This document shows, piece after piece, positions 53,271 through 61,474 of a stretch of 64,000 bases of DNA. The number at the start of each line of letters is the position of its first letter. Position 1 is the stretch's first letter. Under the pieces are notes generated by a model. It did not search any database. It was not told the DNA's origin and saw only the letters and a program-made list of their open reading frames with translations. Source of the stretch: Fimbriimonadaceae bacterium (lineage in GTDB: Bacteria > Armatimonadota > Fimbriimonadia > Fimbriimonadales > Fimbriimonadaceae). The position numbers and the translations under genes were made by a program. The DNA lies in contig JADLBH010000038.1 of NCBI GenBank assembly GCA_020847855.1, positions 1 to 64,000 on the forward strand, read 5' to 3'.

Positions 53271-54143
53271 TTGGGAGAAGCAGCACGCAAACTCGTACCT
53301 GAGCCGGACCCGATCGCGGCGAAGATCGCGCGGTCCACGCAGGTCGCGGTCCTGCCCCAGGTCGTGTGCCGGATTGCCGAAATCGCGGGAAGCAGCGATG
53401 CCTCGGTCTCCATCCTGGAGCGAGCTATCCTCATTGACCCCGGCCTGAGCGCGAAGATCCTCACCCAGTCCAACTCGGCTGCATACTGCCTCCCTAGGAG
53501 CGTGACCTCGATCCGAGATGCGGTCATCCTCATGGGATTTCGTGAGGTGCGACAAGTCGCGTTGGCGGCTGGGGTGTTCGATCTGTTCGTCGGCCGTTCC
53601 GACAAGGAGTCCTTGCGTCGCCGGGCCTGGTGGCGAACGTCCCTGGATTCGGCCGTGTGCGCCCACGCCTTGACCCGCCGCTGGCCCTTGATCGGCTCGG
53701 ACGAGGCCTACACTTGCGGCCTTCTCCACCTCATCGGCAAGACTCTGTTGGACCGCAGTGACAGTCGAAAGTACACCCGAATTCAGGAGGTCGTGGAGAA
53801 GGGGGTGCCCGACATCCTCGCTGAACGTGCAATCTTCAAGACCGATCACGTCGCGACTGCAATCGAGGCGGCAAAGTTCTGGGGCTTGAGCGACCGGCTC
53901 TCGGCTGGGCTCGACTATATCACGCCCAACCTGGACCACGAGGATGCGGACCTCTGCGCCCTGGTCGCGGTAAGCCATCGAGTCTCGGAACTCGCCCTCA
54001 CCGGAAGGCCGGCCGATGTGGACCCAGATACCCTTTTGCCCATGTGGGCTTGCAAATCGTTACAGATCCGGCCGCAAGACGTGGAACAAGTAATCCAGGT
54101 AGGCATACAGGCGATTGCCAGTGCCGCCAATAAACATTTGTAG
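53271..54143 (+). CDS. HDOD-domain signalling protein between pilB and pilT
   Basis: The 290-residue HDOD protein contains VAVLPQVVCRIAEIA, ILIDPGLSAKILTQSNSAAYCLPR (split) and VTSIRDAVILMGFREVRQVAL, the same helices as the HDOD gene before fliD, and CGLLHLIGKTLL as the eroded HD helix. It starts at TTG with GGGGAG upstream. Placement between the extension and retraction ATPases suggests a role in pilus or twitching control. Confidence 0.88.
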   Translation: MGEAARKLVPEPDPIAAKIARSTQVAVLPQVVCRIAEIAGSSDASVSILERAILIDPGLSAKILTQSNSAAYCLPRSVTSIRDAVILMGFREVRQVALAAGVFDLFVGRSDKESLRRRAWWRTSLDSAVCAHALTRRWPLIGSDEAYTCGLLHLIGKTLLDRSDSRKYTRIQEVVEKGVPDILAERAIFKTDHVATAIEAAKFWGLSDRLSAGLDYITPNLDHEDADLCALVAVSHRVSELALTGRPADVDPDTLLPMWACKSLQIRPQDVEQVIQVGIQAIASAANKHL

Positions 54144-54156
54144 GAGCGCGGCACGG

Positions 54157-57015
54157 ATGTCCAGTGGTTACGATTGGGAAAGGGTTTTAGGTCAGTCTGG
54201 AGAGCAGGAAAAGGCGGAGGAGGCTCCCGCCGAGAAAGGGAAGAATTGGTGGCCCTTCGCTCGAAAGCATCACGAAGAGCAGGGTCCTGAGGAATCGGCC
54301 TCCCAGCAGGCTATCTCGGACGAGTCCGTCGTCGCGTCCGTGGATCCACCGAGCACCGATGCCTCGAAGGCTGGGACTCTCGCCGAAGTAGCGGCAGAGG
54401 CAGCGGCACCGAGCACCGCTCTGAGCGAGGCTCCCGTAACCGAAGACCTTGCACCGGTGGAAGTCCAGCCGGCCGTCACGAAGGCAGAAGGTGCGTCTGA
54501 GATCGAGGAATCGGTTCAGGCCGAAACGCCCGCCGCGCCGGAATCCATTTCCGAGGTGCCGTCCACGACCGGCAAGGGTGAGGACGCCGCCCCCGAGCCG
54601 GCCAGCCCCGTGAAGGACGCGGCGGTGTCTACACCGCAACACGTTCCCGCCGAAGCGAGCACCCCGCTCGGTTCGAACGAAAGCACGGTCGAGGCCGAGG
54701 CGACTGAGGATTCTGGCGCGAAGGCAGAGACCGCGGCTTCCGAAGCCGCGGCGGAGGCGCCGGTCCCTGAAGTTGCCGTGGAACCCGAACCGATCTCTGC
54801 CGAGGCCGAAGAGGCGGTCGCAGAAGTACCCGACGAACCCGAGCCGGTCTCCACCGAGGCCGAAGTGGCGGTCGCAGAAGTAGCCGACGAACCCGAGCCG
54901 GTCTCCGCCGAGACCGAAGAGGCGGTCGCAGAAGTACCCGACGAACCCGAACCGGTCTCTGCCGAGGCCGAAGAGGCGGTCGCAGAAGCACCCGCCGAAC
55001 CCGAGCCGGTCTCCGCTGAAGCCGAAGAGGCGGTCGCAGAAGTAGCCGATGAACCCGAGCCGGTCTCCGCCGAGGCCGAAGAGGCGGTCGCAGAAGTACC
55101 CGACGAACCCGAGCCGGTCTCCGCCGAGGCCGAAGATGCGGTCGCGGAAGTAGCCGACGAACCCGAACCGGTTTCTGCCGAGGCCGAAGAGGCGGTCGCA
55201 GAAGTAGCCGACGGACCCGAGCCGGTCTCTGCCGAGGCTGAAGAGGCGGTCGCAGAAGCCCCCGACGCACCCGAACCAATCTCTGCCGTGGTCCAGGAGG
55301 AAGTCGCAGAAGGTCCTGACGCGCCCGAGGCGGTCTCCGCTGAGGCCGAGGAGGTTGCCGAAGTCGCGGAGGAGCTAGAGCCGGTCTCCGCTGCGGACGA
55401 AGCGATAGTCGCAGAAGTACCCGACGAACCCGAACCGGTCTCCGCCGAGGCCGAGGAGGCCGACGAAGTGTCCACGGAGATGGAGACACCAGAGCCAACC
55501 GCTGAGAACGAGACCGAAGAGCCCGACGTTCCCGTCGTGCTCGAAGCAACCGAGGAGGAAACAGTGAGTTTCAACTATGAAGAGATCGAAGAGGCCGGGC
55601 GAGCTTGGTCCTCCACCGTGGAGACGAGTTCTGAACCGCTCGACGAGAACGAGGCCGGAGCCACCGAGTTCCAGCTCTATACGAATTCGGGCAAAGGAAA
55701 CATCCCGTCGGTCTTTGATAAAGCGATCGAGGACACCCCGCACCTTCCTGCCCACGTGCCCGCCGATCTTGTGAATGCGAGCACTCGGGAAGAGAAGTTC
55801 AAGGCGTTCGAGGACGAGGACGAGGAGTACGTGCCCGCCGCGCTGAGAACCTCTGCCAAGAAGCAGGGCACCAAGGAAAGCAAGTACTTCGTTGGAGACG
55901 ATCTCCAGGAGCCGAGGTTCGAAGCCTCCGACCCCGAGAGCCGACCGCTGCGCGAGGTTCATATTGACGACATCCTGCGGGAGGCCGTCGAGCGAAGGGC
56001 GAGCGACATCCACCTCACGACGGGCCTGCCCCCTATGATCCGTGTGGACGGCGAGGTCATGCCTCTCGACTACGAGATCGTCGCTCCGGACCAGTCGCAA
56101 AGGTTGATGTACGAGATCCTCACCGACGACAACCTGGAGAAGTTCGAGCAGACCCACGAACTCGACTTCGGCTACACCGTAAAGGGCCTTGCCAGGTTCC
56201 GTGTCAACGTCTACATGCAGCGCGGGTCGGTAGCGGCCGCCCTCCGAATGATCCCGAACCGGATCCCGTCCTACGACGACCTCCGGCTGCCCCAGGTGGT
56301 TCGGGAGATCGCGCAGAGGTCGTCCGGCCTTATCCTGGTGACCGGCCCGACCGGCTCAGGCAAGTCCACGACCATCGAGGCGATGATTGACGACATCAAC
56401 GCGACCCGCTCGGCGCACATCCTTACGATCGAGGACCCGATCGAGTACTTGCACCGGCACAAGAAGTGCATGGTGAACCAGCGGGAGATGCACTCGGACA
56501 CATACTCGTTCCACAACTCCCTGCGGGCCGTGCTCCGCGAGGACCCGGACATCATCCTGGTCGGCGAGCTGCGGGACTTGGAGACGATCGAGGCCGCCCT
56601 CACATTGGCTGAGACTGGCCACCTCGTCTTCGGCACCCTGCACACTCGGAACGCCCCGGCCACGATTGATCGCGTTGTGGACGTGTTCCCAGCGGACCAG
56701 CAGGACCAGATCCGCGTGCTGCTCGCGAACACAATCGAGGGCATCGTCTCGCAACAGCTCCTGCCCAAGCTCGGTGGCGGGCGAACCGCGGCCTTGGAGA
56801 TCATGACCGGGGTCGCCGCCGTGAAGAACCTCATTCGGGAGGGCAAGACCCACCAGATGTACTCGGTGATCGAGACCTCGAAGAACGTGGGGATGAAGAC
56901 CATGGACTCTTCCCTCGCGGAGTTGTTCCGGAGCGGCTATGTGAGCTACGAGGAGTGCCTGCTCCGCGCCGTGGACAAGGACTCCTTCGCAAGGCTGGCC
57001 AAGAACGCGGCGTAG
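54157..57015 (+). CDS. pilT: Pilus retraction ATPase PilT with a long acidic repeat region
   Basis: The 952-residue protein ends with a full PilT (about residues 600-952): REVHIDDILREAVERRASDIHLT, GPTGSGKSTTIEAMI (Walker A), TIEDPIEYLH, VGELRDLETIEAAL (Walker B/AIRNLRE region) and FGTLHTRNAP. In front lies some 600 residues of Glu/Pro/Ala/Val-rich low-complexity sequence, including about thirteen 18-residue repeats (54778-55470). Typical PilT is about 350 residues. The extension is probably disordered and strongly acidic. ATG at 54157 has GGAG upstream. Confidence 0.9.
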   Translation: MSSGYDWERVLGQSGEQEKAEEAPAEKGKNWWPFARKHHEEQGPEESASQQAISDESVVASVDPPSTDASKAGTLAEVAAEAAAPSTALSEAPVTEDLAPVEVQPAVTKAEGASEIEESVQAETPAAPESISEVPSTTGKGEDAAPEPASPVKDAAVSTPQHVPAEASTPLGSNESTVEAEATEDSGAKAETAASEAAAEAPVPEVAVEPEPISAEAEEAVAEVPDEPEPVSTEAEVAVAEVADEPEPVSAETEEAVAEVPDEPEPVSAEAEEAVAEAPAEPEPVSAEAEEAVAEVADEPEPVSAEAEEAVAEVPDEPEPVSAEAEDAVAEVADEPEPVSAEAEEAVAEVADGPEPVSAEAEEAVAEAPDAPEPISAVVQEEVAEGPDAPEAVSAEAEEVAEVAEELEPVSAADEAIVAEVPDEPEPVSAEAEEADEVSTEMETPEPTAENETEEPDVPVVLEATEEETVSFNYEEIEEAGRAWSSTVETSSEPLDENEAGATEFQLYTNSGKGNIPSVFDKAIEDTPHLPAHVPADLVNASTREEKFKAFEDEDEEYVPAALRTSAKKQGTKESKYFVGDDLQEPRFEASDPESRPLREVHIDDILREAVERRASDIHLTTGLPPMIRVDGEVMPLDYEIVAPDQSQRLMYEILTDDNLEKFEQTHELDFGYTVKGLARFRVNVYMQRGSVAAALRMIPNRIPSYDDLRLPQVVREIAQRSSGLILVTGPTGSGKSTTIEAMIDDINATRSAHILTIEDPIEYLHRHKKCMVNQREMHSDTYSFHNSLRAVLREDPDIILVGELRDLETIEAALTLAETGHLVFGTLHTRNAPATIDRVVDVFPADQQDQIRVLLANTIEGIVSQQLLPKLGGGRTAALEIMTGVAAVKNLIREGKTHQMYSVIETSKNVGMKTMDSSLAELFRSGYVSYEECLLRAVDKDSFARLAKNAA
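54778..55470 (+). repeat. Tandem 54-bp repeat coding for an acidic 18-residue unit
   Basis: About thirteen copies encode variants of DEPEPVSAEAEEAVAEVP within the pilT gene. Central copies are nearly identical, outer copies more diverged (for example DAPEPISAVVQEEVAEGP). One unit is a residue shorter. Copies alternate between endings VP and VA. This is a coding tandem repeat able to vary in copy number, not a CRISPR array (no spacers). Confidence 0.95.
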
Positions 57016-57026
57016 CGCTGCCCCTT

Positions 57027-57062
57027 CCCCGGCCATCGAAGCCAAAGGCTCAATGGCCGGGG
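57027..57062. terminator. Strong hairpin between pilT and the convergent operon
   Basis: CCCCGGCCAT and ATGGCCGGGG form a perfect 10-bp stem; inside, AGCC/GGCT with an AAA loop makes a second stem. It lies 11 bp after the pilT stop and 18 bp before the end of the opposite operon. There is no T-tract on either side. It likely serves as a bidirectional end point. Confidence 0.6.
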
Positions 57063-57080
57063 AGGTCTGGGGCTGAGACT

Positions 57081-58316
57081 CTACTCTGCCCTGCTCTTGC
57101 GCGCCCCATACGGCACTTCCGCTTCACGCGCCCTGCGTCGTAGGGCGAGGGCGCCAGGGCCGGATACGGAGTACCACTGGGTGCCGCCGCCGTGGCGAAC
57201 CCGGAAGAGTCGGATGAACCCATCATATTCTCCGCTGACGAGGGTGTCGCCATTGCGGACCGTCACGGGCCGCCCAACGAACTCGAACCTCGGGTGTGGC
57301 AACGATGGACGAAGCGTTACCGAGATTGCTGGCCCCGATCCCGTCGGGTCTTGGACAGTCGTCCAGTCGGCAATGGGCGGGGACGGCCGCTCGGCGGGCA
57401 AGTTCATCGTAAACAAGCCCCCGGAACTGTCCGAGATGGCGATGGCTCGGCCTGTCCGACCGTCCACGTAGACGAACTGTGACAGGGCGTGGACGCGATG
57501 CGCGGGCAGGTACGACGAGGGGTCGAAGAAGGCGGGGATCGCAATGTTCGCCAGGCCAAGCTCCATGAGTTCGTCCGTGAACTCGCGGGGTTGAAAGAAT
57601 CGCGGTGCCGAAACTCCGAGTCCAGTGCCTTTGAGTTCGGTCCAAGCGAACGGCTTGTACCGCAAATAAGCGTCAATGGCGGCCTCGCGGGCGACCGAGA
57701 CTTCGACGACTGGAGCGTCGGCGAACCGTAGGTCGGGCGCGTACCCCATGTACGCGGAGACGACGACCCCACGGTGTCGGCTAACCTCGAAGATGCACTC
57801 GCCTTGTTGCCAGAGCATCCTGGGACCCACGTCGGGCTGGGCCCACAAGTTGAAACGGTCTCGGGACTCATGAACTTCTGTGAACTTGAGCCGGAACCTG
57901 TCGTCGTTGATGTGGTACAGCTCCGTGCAAATCCGCTTGGCTTCGTCGAGTGTGATGGGGGGCTCGAGGCTTGCTTCCCGCCGTGGCTTCACGTCCACGT
58001 TCTCTCCACATCCGAATTGGCGCATCCGGTGCGACTTGCTGTCAAAGATCGCGCTTGAGACCGCGATCGAGAGCGAATAGGTGTCGCGCTGGATGGGCCC
58101 GTCGAACCCTCGCCGGTTGCCGAACTGGGTGCCCAAGAACGGAGTAAACCCTCGGTCGAGGCTCTCCATGAGCTGGATCGCCGCGAAGAATCGTTGCTTT
58201 CCGAGGCTCTTGGGATCTTCTTCCTGGGCGCTGGCGACGGCGGTCGAGAGAAGCACCAAGGCGACGTACGTGAGCGAAAAGAGGTGCTCGAGGTGTCGGT
58301 TAGGGTTCGCGGTCAT
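57081..58316 (-). CDS. Secreted protein of unknown function (third gene of operon)
   Basis: The 411-residue protein has a leader (YVALVLLSTAVASAQEE) and no recognised domain. It includes a Cys-containing central region (MRQFGCGENVDVK, KRICTELYH, QQGECIFEV), a segment RFADAPVVEVSVAREAAIDAYLR and a basic C-terminus. A PepSY-like fold is possible from the pattern of short strand-helix units with EAKRI and AREAAIDA, but this is a guess. It is 3 bp downstream of the gene at 58320. Confidence 0.55.
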   Translation of the reverse strand: MTANPNRHLEHLFSLTYVALVLLSTAVASAQEEDPKSLGKQRFFAAIQLMESLDRGFTPFLGTQFGNRRGFDGPIQRDTYSLSIAVSSAIFDSKSHRMRQFGCGENVDVKPRREASLEPPITLDEAKRICTELYHINDDRFRLKFTEVHESRDRFNLWAQPDVGPRMLWQQGECIFEVSRHRGVVVSAYMGYAPDLRFADAPVVEVSVAREAAIDAYLRYKPFAWTELKGTGLGVSAPRFFQPREFTDELMELGLANIAIPAFFDPSSYLPAHRVHALSQFVYVDGRTGRAIAISDSSGGLFTMNLPAERPSPPIADWTTVQDPTGSGPAISVTLRPSLPHPRFEFVGRPVTVRNGDTLVSGEYDGFIRLFRVRHGGGTQWYSVSGPGALALRRRAREAEVPYGARKSRAE

Positions 58317-58319
58317 GGT

Positions 58320-59222
58320 TCAGTCGCTCCAAACGTAGTACCAGAAGGTAGCCTCGTCCGCTACTTTGGTGGCACTTTGCTCCGCTTCAGTCAGGTAGAC
58401 GCGGCGTAGGGTCGTTCTCCGGTCGCCGCGGAACACCATCGGTACCGCTTTCTTCTTGAAACCGCTCGGGAACGCTGGATCCGCCACAGGCATGCCTCGC
58501 GGCATCATTTCCGCGTTTGCGAATGCGAGCGACTCTTCGACGATCCGCTCCTTCCCGTTCGTATCGGGGTCTCCGGCCCAGTGCGCAAAGAGCTTTCGAG
58601 CATGCTCGCTGAGCCGGGTCGTAGCGGTCTGGAGGTCTACCCACTCGTTTGTGTTTCCGGGCGCAAGCAAGCTGTTCACAACGTCTTGGAACCCGCAGTA
58701 CACACTGTCCCGCGGCTCGCCGTCAAGGTCCTGCATATTGAACTCGGGATAGGGGTTCGGAGAGTTCTCGAGAAGGGTCTTGCACGAGTACAGCACCGCA
58801 TAGCGGAACTTAGGGACGCCGTTACCGTCCCGAGGCGCGAGTGGCGCTTCGATATCCGATCCGAAGGCCAAGCAGTTCGCGGGCAGCTGTTGCCATCCCG
58901 CCGAGTCGTTCACCCCGCCGAGGTCACCGTGCGCGACCGCGAAGTAGGAGGTCACGTCCGCAAGCGACGCCACGATCGCAAGTTTTCCAACGTTCAACGT
59001 GTTGCCTGCCGGCGTAACTGTGTGGCCGTAGGTGCCGAGTCTGGAAGCCGCCTCGTCCGTAGCCTCCATCGAAACAAGCGAGGTGACAAAGTCCGCATTG
59101 CCGTAGAGGTTCTTCGTCGTACCGTAGACGACCGCCTTGTTCCAAGGGTCGAAGGGAAGCTCGACAACGACCGTTTCAGTGTCGTCAATGCCGTGTGCCG
59201 AGCACTGAAGTCTTGCGGTCAC
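58320..59222 (-). CDS. Protein of unknown function (second gene of operon)
   Basis: The 300-residue protein starts at GTG overlapping the upstream stop (GTGA). The sequence has a Rossmann-like rhythm (KLAIVASLADVTSYFAVAHGD, VLYSCKTLLEN) and a C-terminal domain with FANAEMMPRGMPVADPAFPSG. The AVAHGD and LYSC segments recall caspase-like or CHAT strands (His then Cys), but the assignment is weak and untested. No signal peptide seen. Confidence 0.5.
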   Translation of the reverse strand: MTARLQCSAHGIDDTETVVVELPFDPWNKAVVYGTTKNLYGNADFVTSLVSMEATDEAASRLGTYGHTVTPAGNTLNVGKLAIVASLADVTSYFAVAHGDLGGVNDSAGWQQLPANCLAFGSDIEAPLAPRDGNGVPKFRYAVLYSCKTLLENSPNPYPEFNMQDLDGEPRDSVYCGFQDVVNSLLAPGNTNEWVDLQTATTRLSEHARKLFAHWAGDPDTNGKERIVEESLAFANAEMMPRGMPVADPAFPSGFKKKAVPMVFRGDRRTTLRRVYLTEAEQSATKVADEATFWYYVWSD

Positions 59223-59617
59223 TTGCCACTTAAGCTTCGGGACGCTCGCTGAAGTGTCCGGGAAATGGGTTGGGAGTAGCGGACGTGGCCTCCGTCGAAA
59301 CCGACCGGCACGGCGATCGTCTCCCTTCCGATCCAGACCTTTGAGTCCAAGATTGTGTGCGGCGCGGGATCGTGGATCTGTGCGAGAGTGCTCACGTCAA
59401 AGTTGGCATCCGTGCCACTCACTCGGACGATCCCCGCTCCAGGGGCCTGGGCGAAGGGTGGTTGAAACTCGATCGTCAACGTGAGGTGGCCGTCCCCGAT
59501 CGCAACGGAGTTGGTTGCGGAGGTCTGCGCCAGCGCGAAGTAGGCTATGCACGCGCAGATGCGCCGATCCCTCGGTCCATAACTCTCAGGTTGCCCCTCA
59601 GGTGTGGCCCGTGTCAA
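59219..59617 (-). CDS. Small probable exported protein (first gene of operon)
   Basis: From TTG at 59617 the protein is 132 residues, with a short hydrophobic run CACIAYFALAQTSA after two Arg that could be a leader, then a beta-rich body (LTLTIEFQPP, GAGIVRVSG, HVRYSQPISR). No family recognised. The start lies 17 bp from the divergent cmk ATG, so promoters of both must overlap coding or start regions. Confidence 0.45.
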   Translation of the reverse strand: MTRATPEGQPESYGPRDRRICACIAYFALAQTSATNSVAIGDGHLTLTIEFQPPFAQAPGAGIVRVSGTDANFDVSTLAQIHDPAPHTILDSKVWIGRETIAVPVGFDGGHVRYSQPISRTLQRASRSLSGK

Positions 59618-59634
59618 GATAGAGCCCTTCCGCG

Positions 59635-60306
59635 ATGCCCAATGCGAGAGTGTCCCGGTTCGTGATCGCGATGGACGGGCCCTCGGGGGCAGGGAAGTCC
59701 ACCGTCGCCGCCTTGGTCGCCGCCCGGCTTGGCCTCCGTGTTCTCGACACCGGGGCCATGTATCGAGCCACGGCCTGGCTGGCGCACCGTGAGGGAGCGG
59801 AGGGCGAACAAGCCCTTGCCGCGCTCGCCTTGGCGCACCCGGTCAGCTTCCAAGGTTCGCGAGTGGTGATCGCCGACACAGACGTTTCCGAGGCGATCCG
59901 GACCCTCGAGGTGGGCCAGGCCGCCAGCCTTGCCAGCACGTTCCCTTCGCTCCGCAGGGCGCTCGTCGGCCAGCAGCGGGCTGTCGTCGCCCAGGGAGGG
60001 TGGATCCTCGAAGGGCGGGACACGACGACCGTGGTCGTGCCCGACGCCGACTTGAAGGTCTTCCTCACCGCCAGCATCGAGGAGCGCGGGCGGCGCAGAT
60101 GGGTCCAGCTCCGCGACGAGTCTCCCAGCCTCACGTTGCAAACCGTCGTGCGCGAGGTTGTGGAGCGCGACCATCGTGACTACACCCGGGCCGACTCCCC
60201 GCTCGAGCTTGCCGAGGACGCCGAGATCGTCGAGACGTTCGGAATGAGCGCGGAGGGCGTTGCGGATCGGATTGTCGCGCTCGCTCGCGGGATCAACGCA
60301 AGCTAA
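59635..60306 (+). CDS. cmk: Cytidylate kinase
   Basis: The 223-residue P-loop kinase phosphorylates CMP/dCMP. Walker A is DGPSGAGKST, followed by LGLRVLDTGAMYRA, the NMP-binding region with VSEAIRTLEVGQAAS, GWILEGRDTTTVVVPDADLKVFLTAS (split) and RDHRDYTRADSPL, all conserved. The last 14 bp overlap the convergent PLP-enzyme gene. Confidence 0.96.
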   Translation: MPNARVSRFVIAMDGPSGAGKSTVAALVAARLGLRVLDTGAMYRATAWLAHREGAEGEQALAALALAHPVSFQGSRVVIADTDVSEAIRTLEVGQAASLASTFPSLRRALVGQQRAVVAQGGWILEGRDTTTVVVPDADLKVFLTASIEERGRRRWVQLRDESPSLTLQTVVREVVERDHRDYTRADSPLELAEDAEIVETFGMSAEGVADRIVALARGINAS

Positions 60307-61462
60307 CGGCCGCGTCAAAGCCCTGGGCCAGGTCCGCGGTGTGGTCCTCCCCTGCTTCGAGGCCGCAATAGAGCCGGATCAGCCATCGCGGTGACGGCCA
60401 GTCCATCGCTTGATACTCCAACGGAACGACGAGGCTTTCGTGCCCGCCCCAACTCACCCCGAGTTGGAAGAGCCGGAGTGACTCCGTGAACGACTTGCAC
60501 CATTCCCGGGTGTTCGTAGAAGGCTCGAACGTCACGAGTCCTCCCCATCCGCCCATTTGTCGGTCGCGAAGCTCGGCTTGGGGATAGCCCGGCGAACCGA
60601 CGTAAAAGACGCGCTCGACCTCGGGCCGGCTCGCCAACCATTCCGCCACCCTGCGGGCCGACTCCTGCACCGCACGCATCCGGAGCCCCAAGGTCCGCAT
60701 CGAGCGGTTCACGAGCCAGGCGTTGAATGGTGACATCGCCGACCCGAGCAGTTCATATTCGAACTTGCGGATCGGGGCCATCCGCTCGTTCGAGCCGCAG
60801 AGCACCCCCCCCACGACGTCGCTGTGCCCACCGAGATACTTGGATACCGTGTGCGCGACCAGGTCAATCCCCAGGCGGTGGGGCTGCTGGAAGATCGGTG
60901 AGGAATAGCTGTTGTCAATGAGCGTCGCAATTCCACGGCTTCGCGCACGCTTCGACACCTCCGCGAGGTCTTGCAGGCGGAACACGATGCTCGTAGGCGA
61001 TTCGAGCACCCAAAGGGACGTCTCGGGCACGCTCGCGCGAACGAAGTCTTCCGGGTTCTCGCCGACCACGTACGTGGTCGTCACGCCGAACTTTGCCAAG
61101 TACTCGGTCAGGAACATGCGAGTCGGGCCATAGATGGAGTCCACACAGACCACGTGCGACCCGGCTCGCACGTTCCCCATGATCCCCGCCGAGATCGCGG
61201 CCATCCCGCTGGAGAAGAGGCGCGCATCCTCGGTTCCTTCCAGCGCTGCGATCTTGCGCTCCGCCACTTCCAAAGTCGGGTTCGAGACACGACTGTAGTG
61301 ATACGGCCCCCCCACCGGGAACCCGACCGCAGATTCGAAGTTCTCCCAGGCCTCGTGGACGAAGAGCGTGTTCTGAAAGATCGGGGGAACGACGGCTCCG
61401 AGGAGCTTTCTCGCCTCTCCTTCGTGCTGACAAATGGTTGCGGGGTGGGCGAAGTCGCTCAC
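60293..61462 (-). CDS. Cys/Met-metabolism PLP-dependent enzyme (MetB/MetC family)
   Basis: The 389-residue enzyme belongs to the trans-sulfuration family (cystathionine gamma-synthase/lyase or O-acylhomoserine sulfhydrylase). Visible marks are YSRVSNPT, ALEGTEDARLFSSGMAAIS, DSIYGPTR, LESPTS, DNSYSSP and the PLP lysine in HTVSKYLGGHSDVVGG. Which reaction it performs cannot be decided by eye. It is preceded on the same strand by an unknown gene 12 bp away. Confidence 0.9.
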   Translation of the reverse strand: MSDFAHPATICQHEGEARKLLGAVVPPIFQNTLFVHEAWENFESAVGFPVGGPYHYSRVSNPTLEVAERKIAALEGTEDARLFSSGMAAISAGIMGNVRAGSHVVCVDSIYGPTRMFLTEYLAKFGVTTTYVVGENPEDFVRASVPETSLWVLESPTSIVFRLQDLAEVSKRARSRGIATLIDNSYSSPIFQQPHRLGIDLVAHTVSKYLGGHSDVVGGVLCGSNERMAPIRKFEYELLGSAMSPFNAWLVNRSMRTLGLRMRAVQESARRVAEWLASRPEVERVFYVGSPGYPQAELRDRQMGGWGGLVTFEPSTNTREWCKSFTESLRLFQLGVSWGGHESLVVPLEYQAMDWPSPRWLIRLYCGLEAGEDHTADLAQGFDAAVSLR

Positions 61463-61474
61463 AGGGCCTGGATT

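Noticed and set aside
54778-55470. CRISPR array
   Set aside because: The repeats are contiguous, in frame and coding, with no unique spacers, and there are no cas genes nearby.
54516-55574. A 352-codon antisense frame made of Ser/Ala/Gly repeats
   Set aside because: It is the complement of the acidic repeat in pilT. Its periodicity comes from that repeat.
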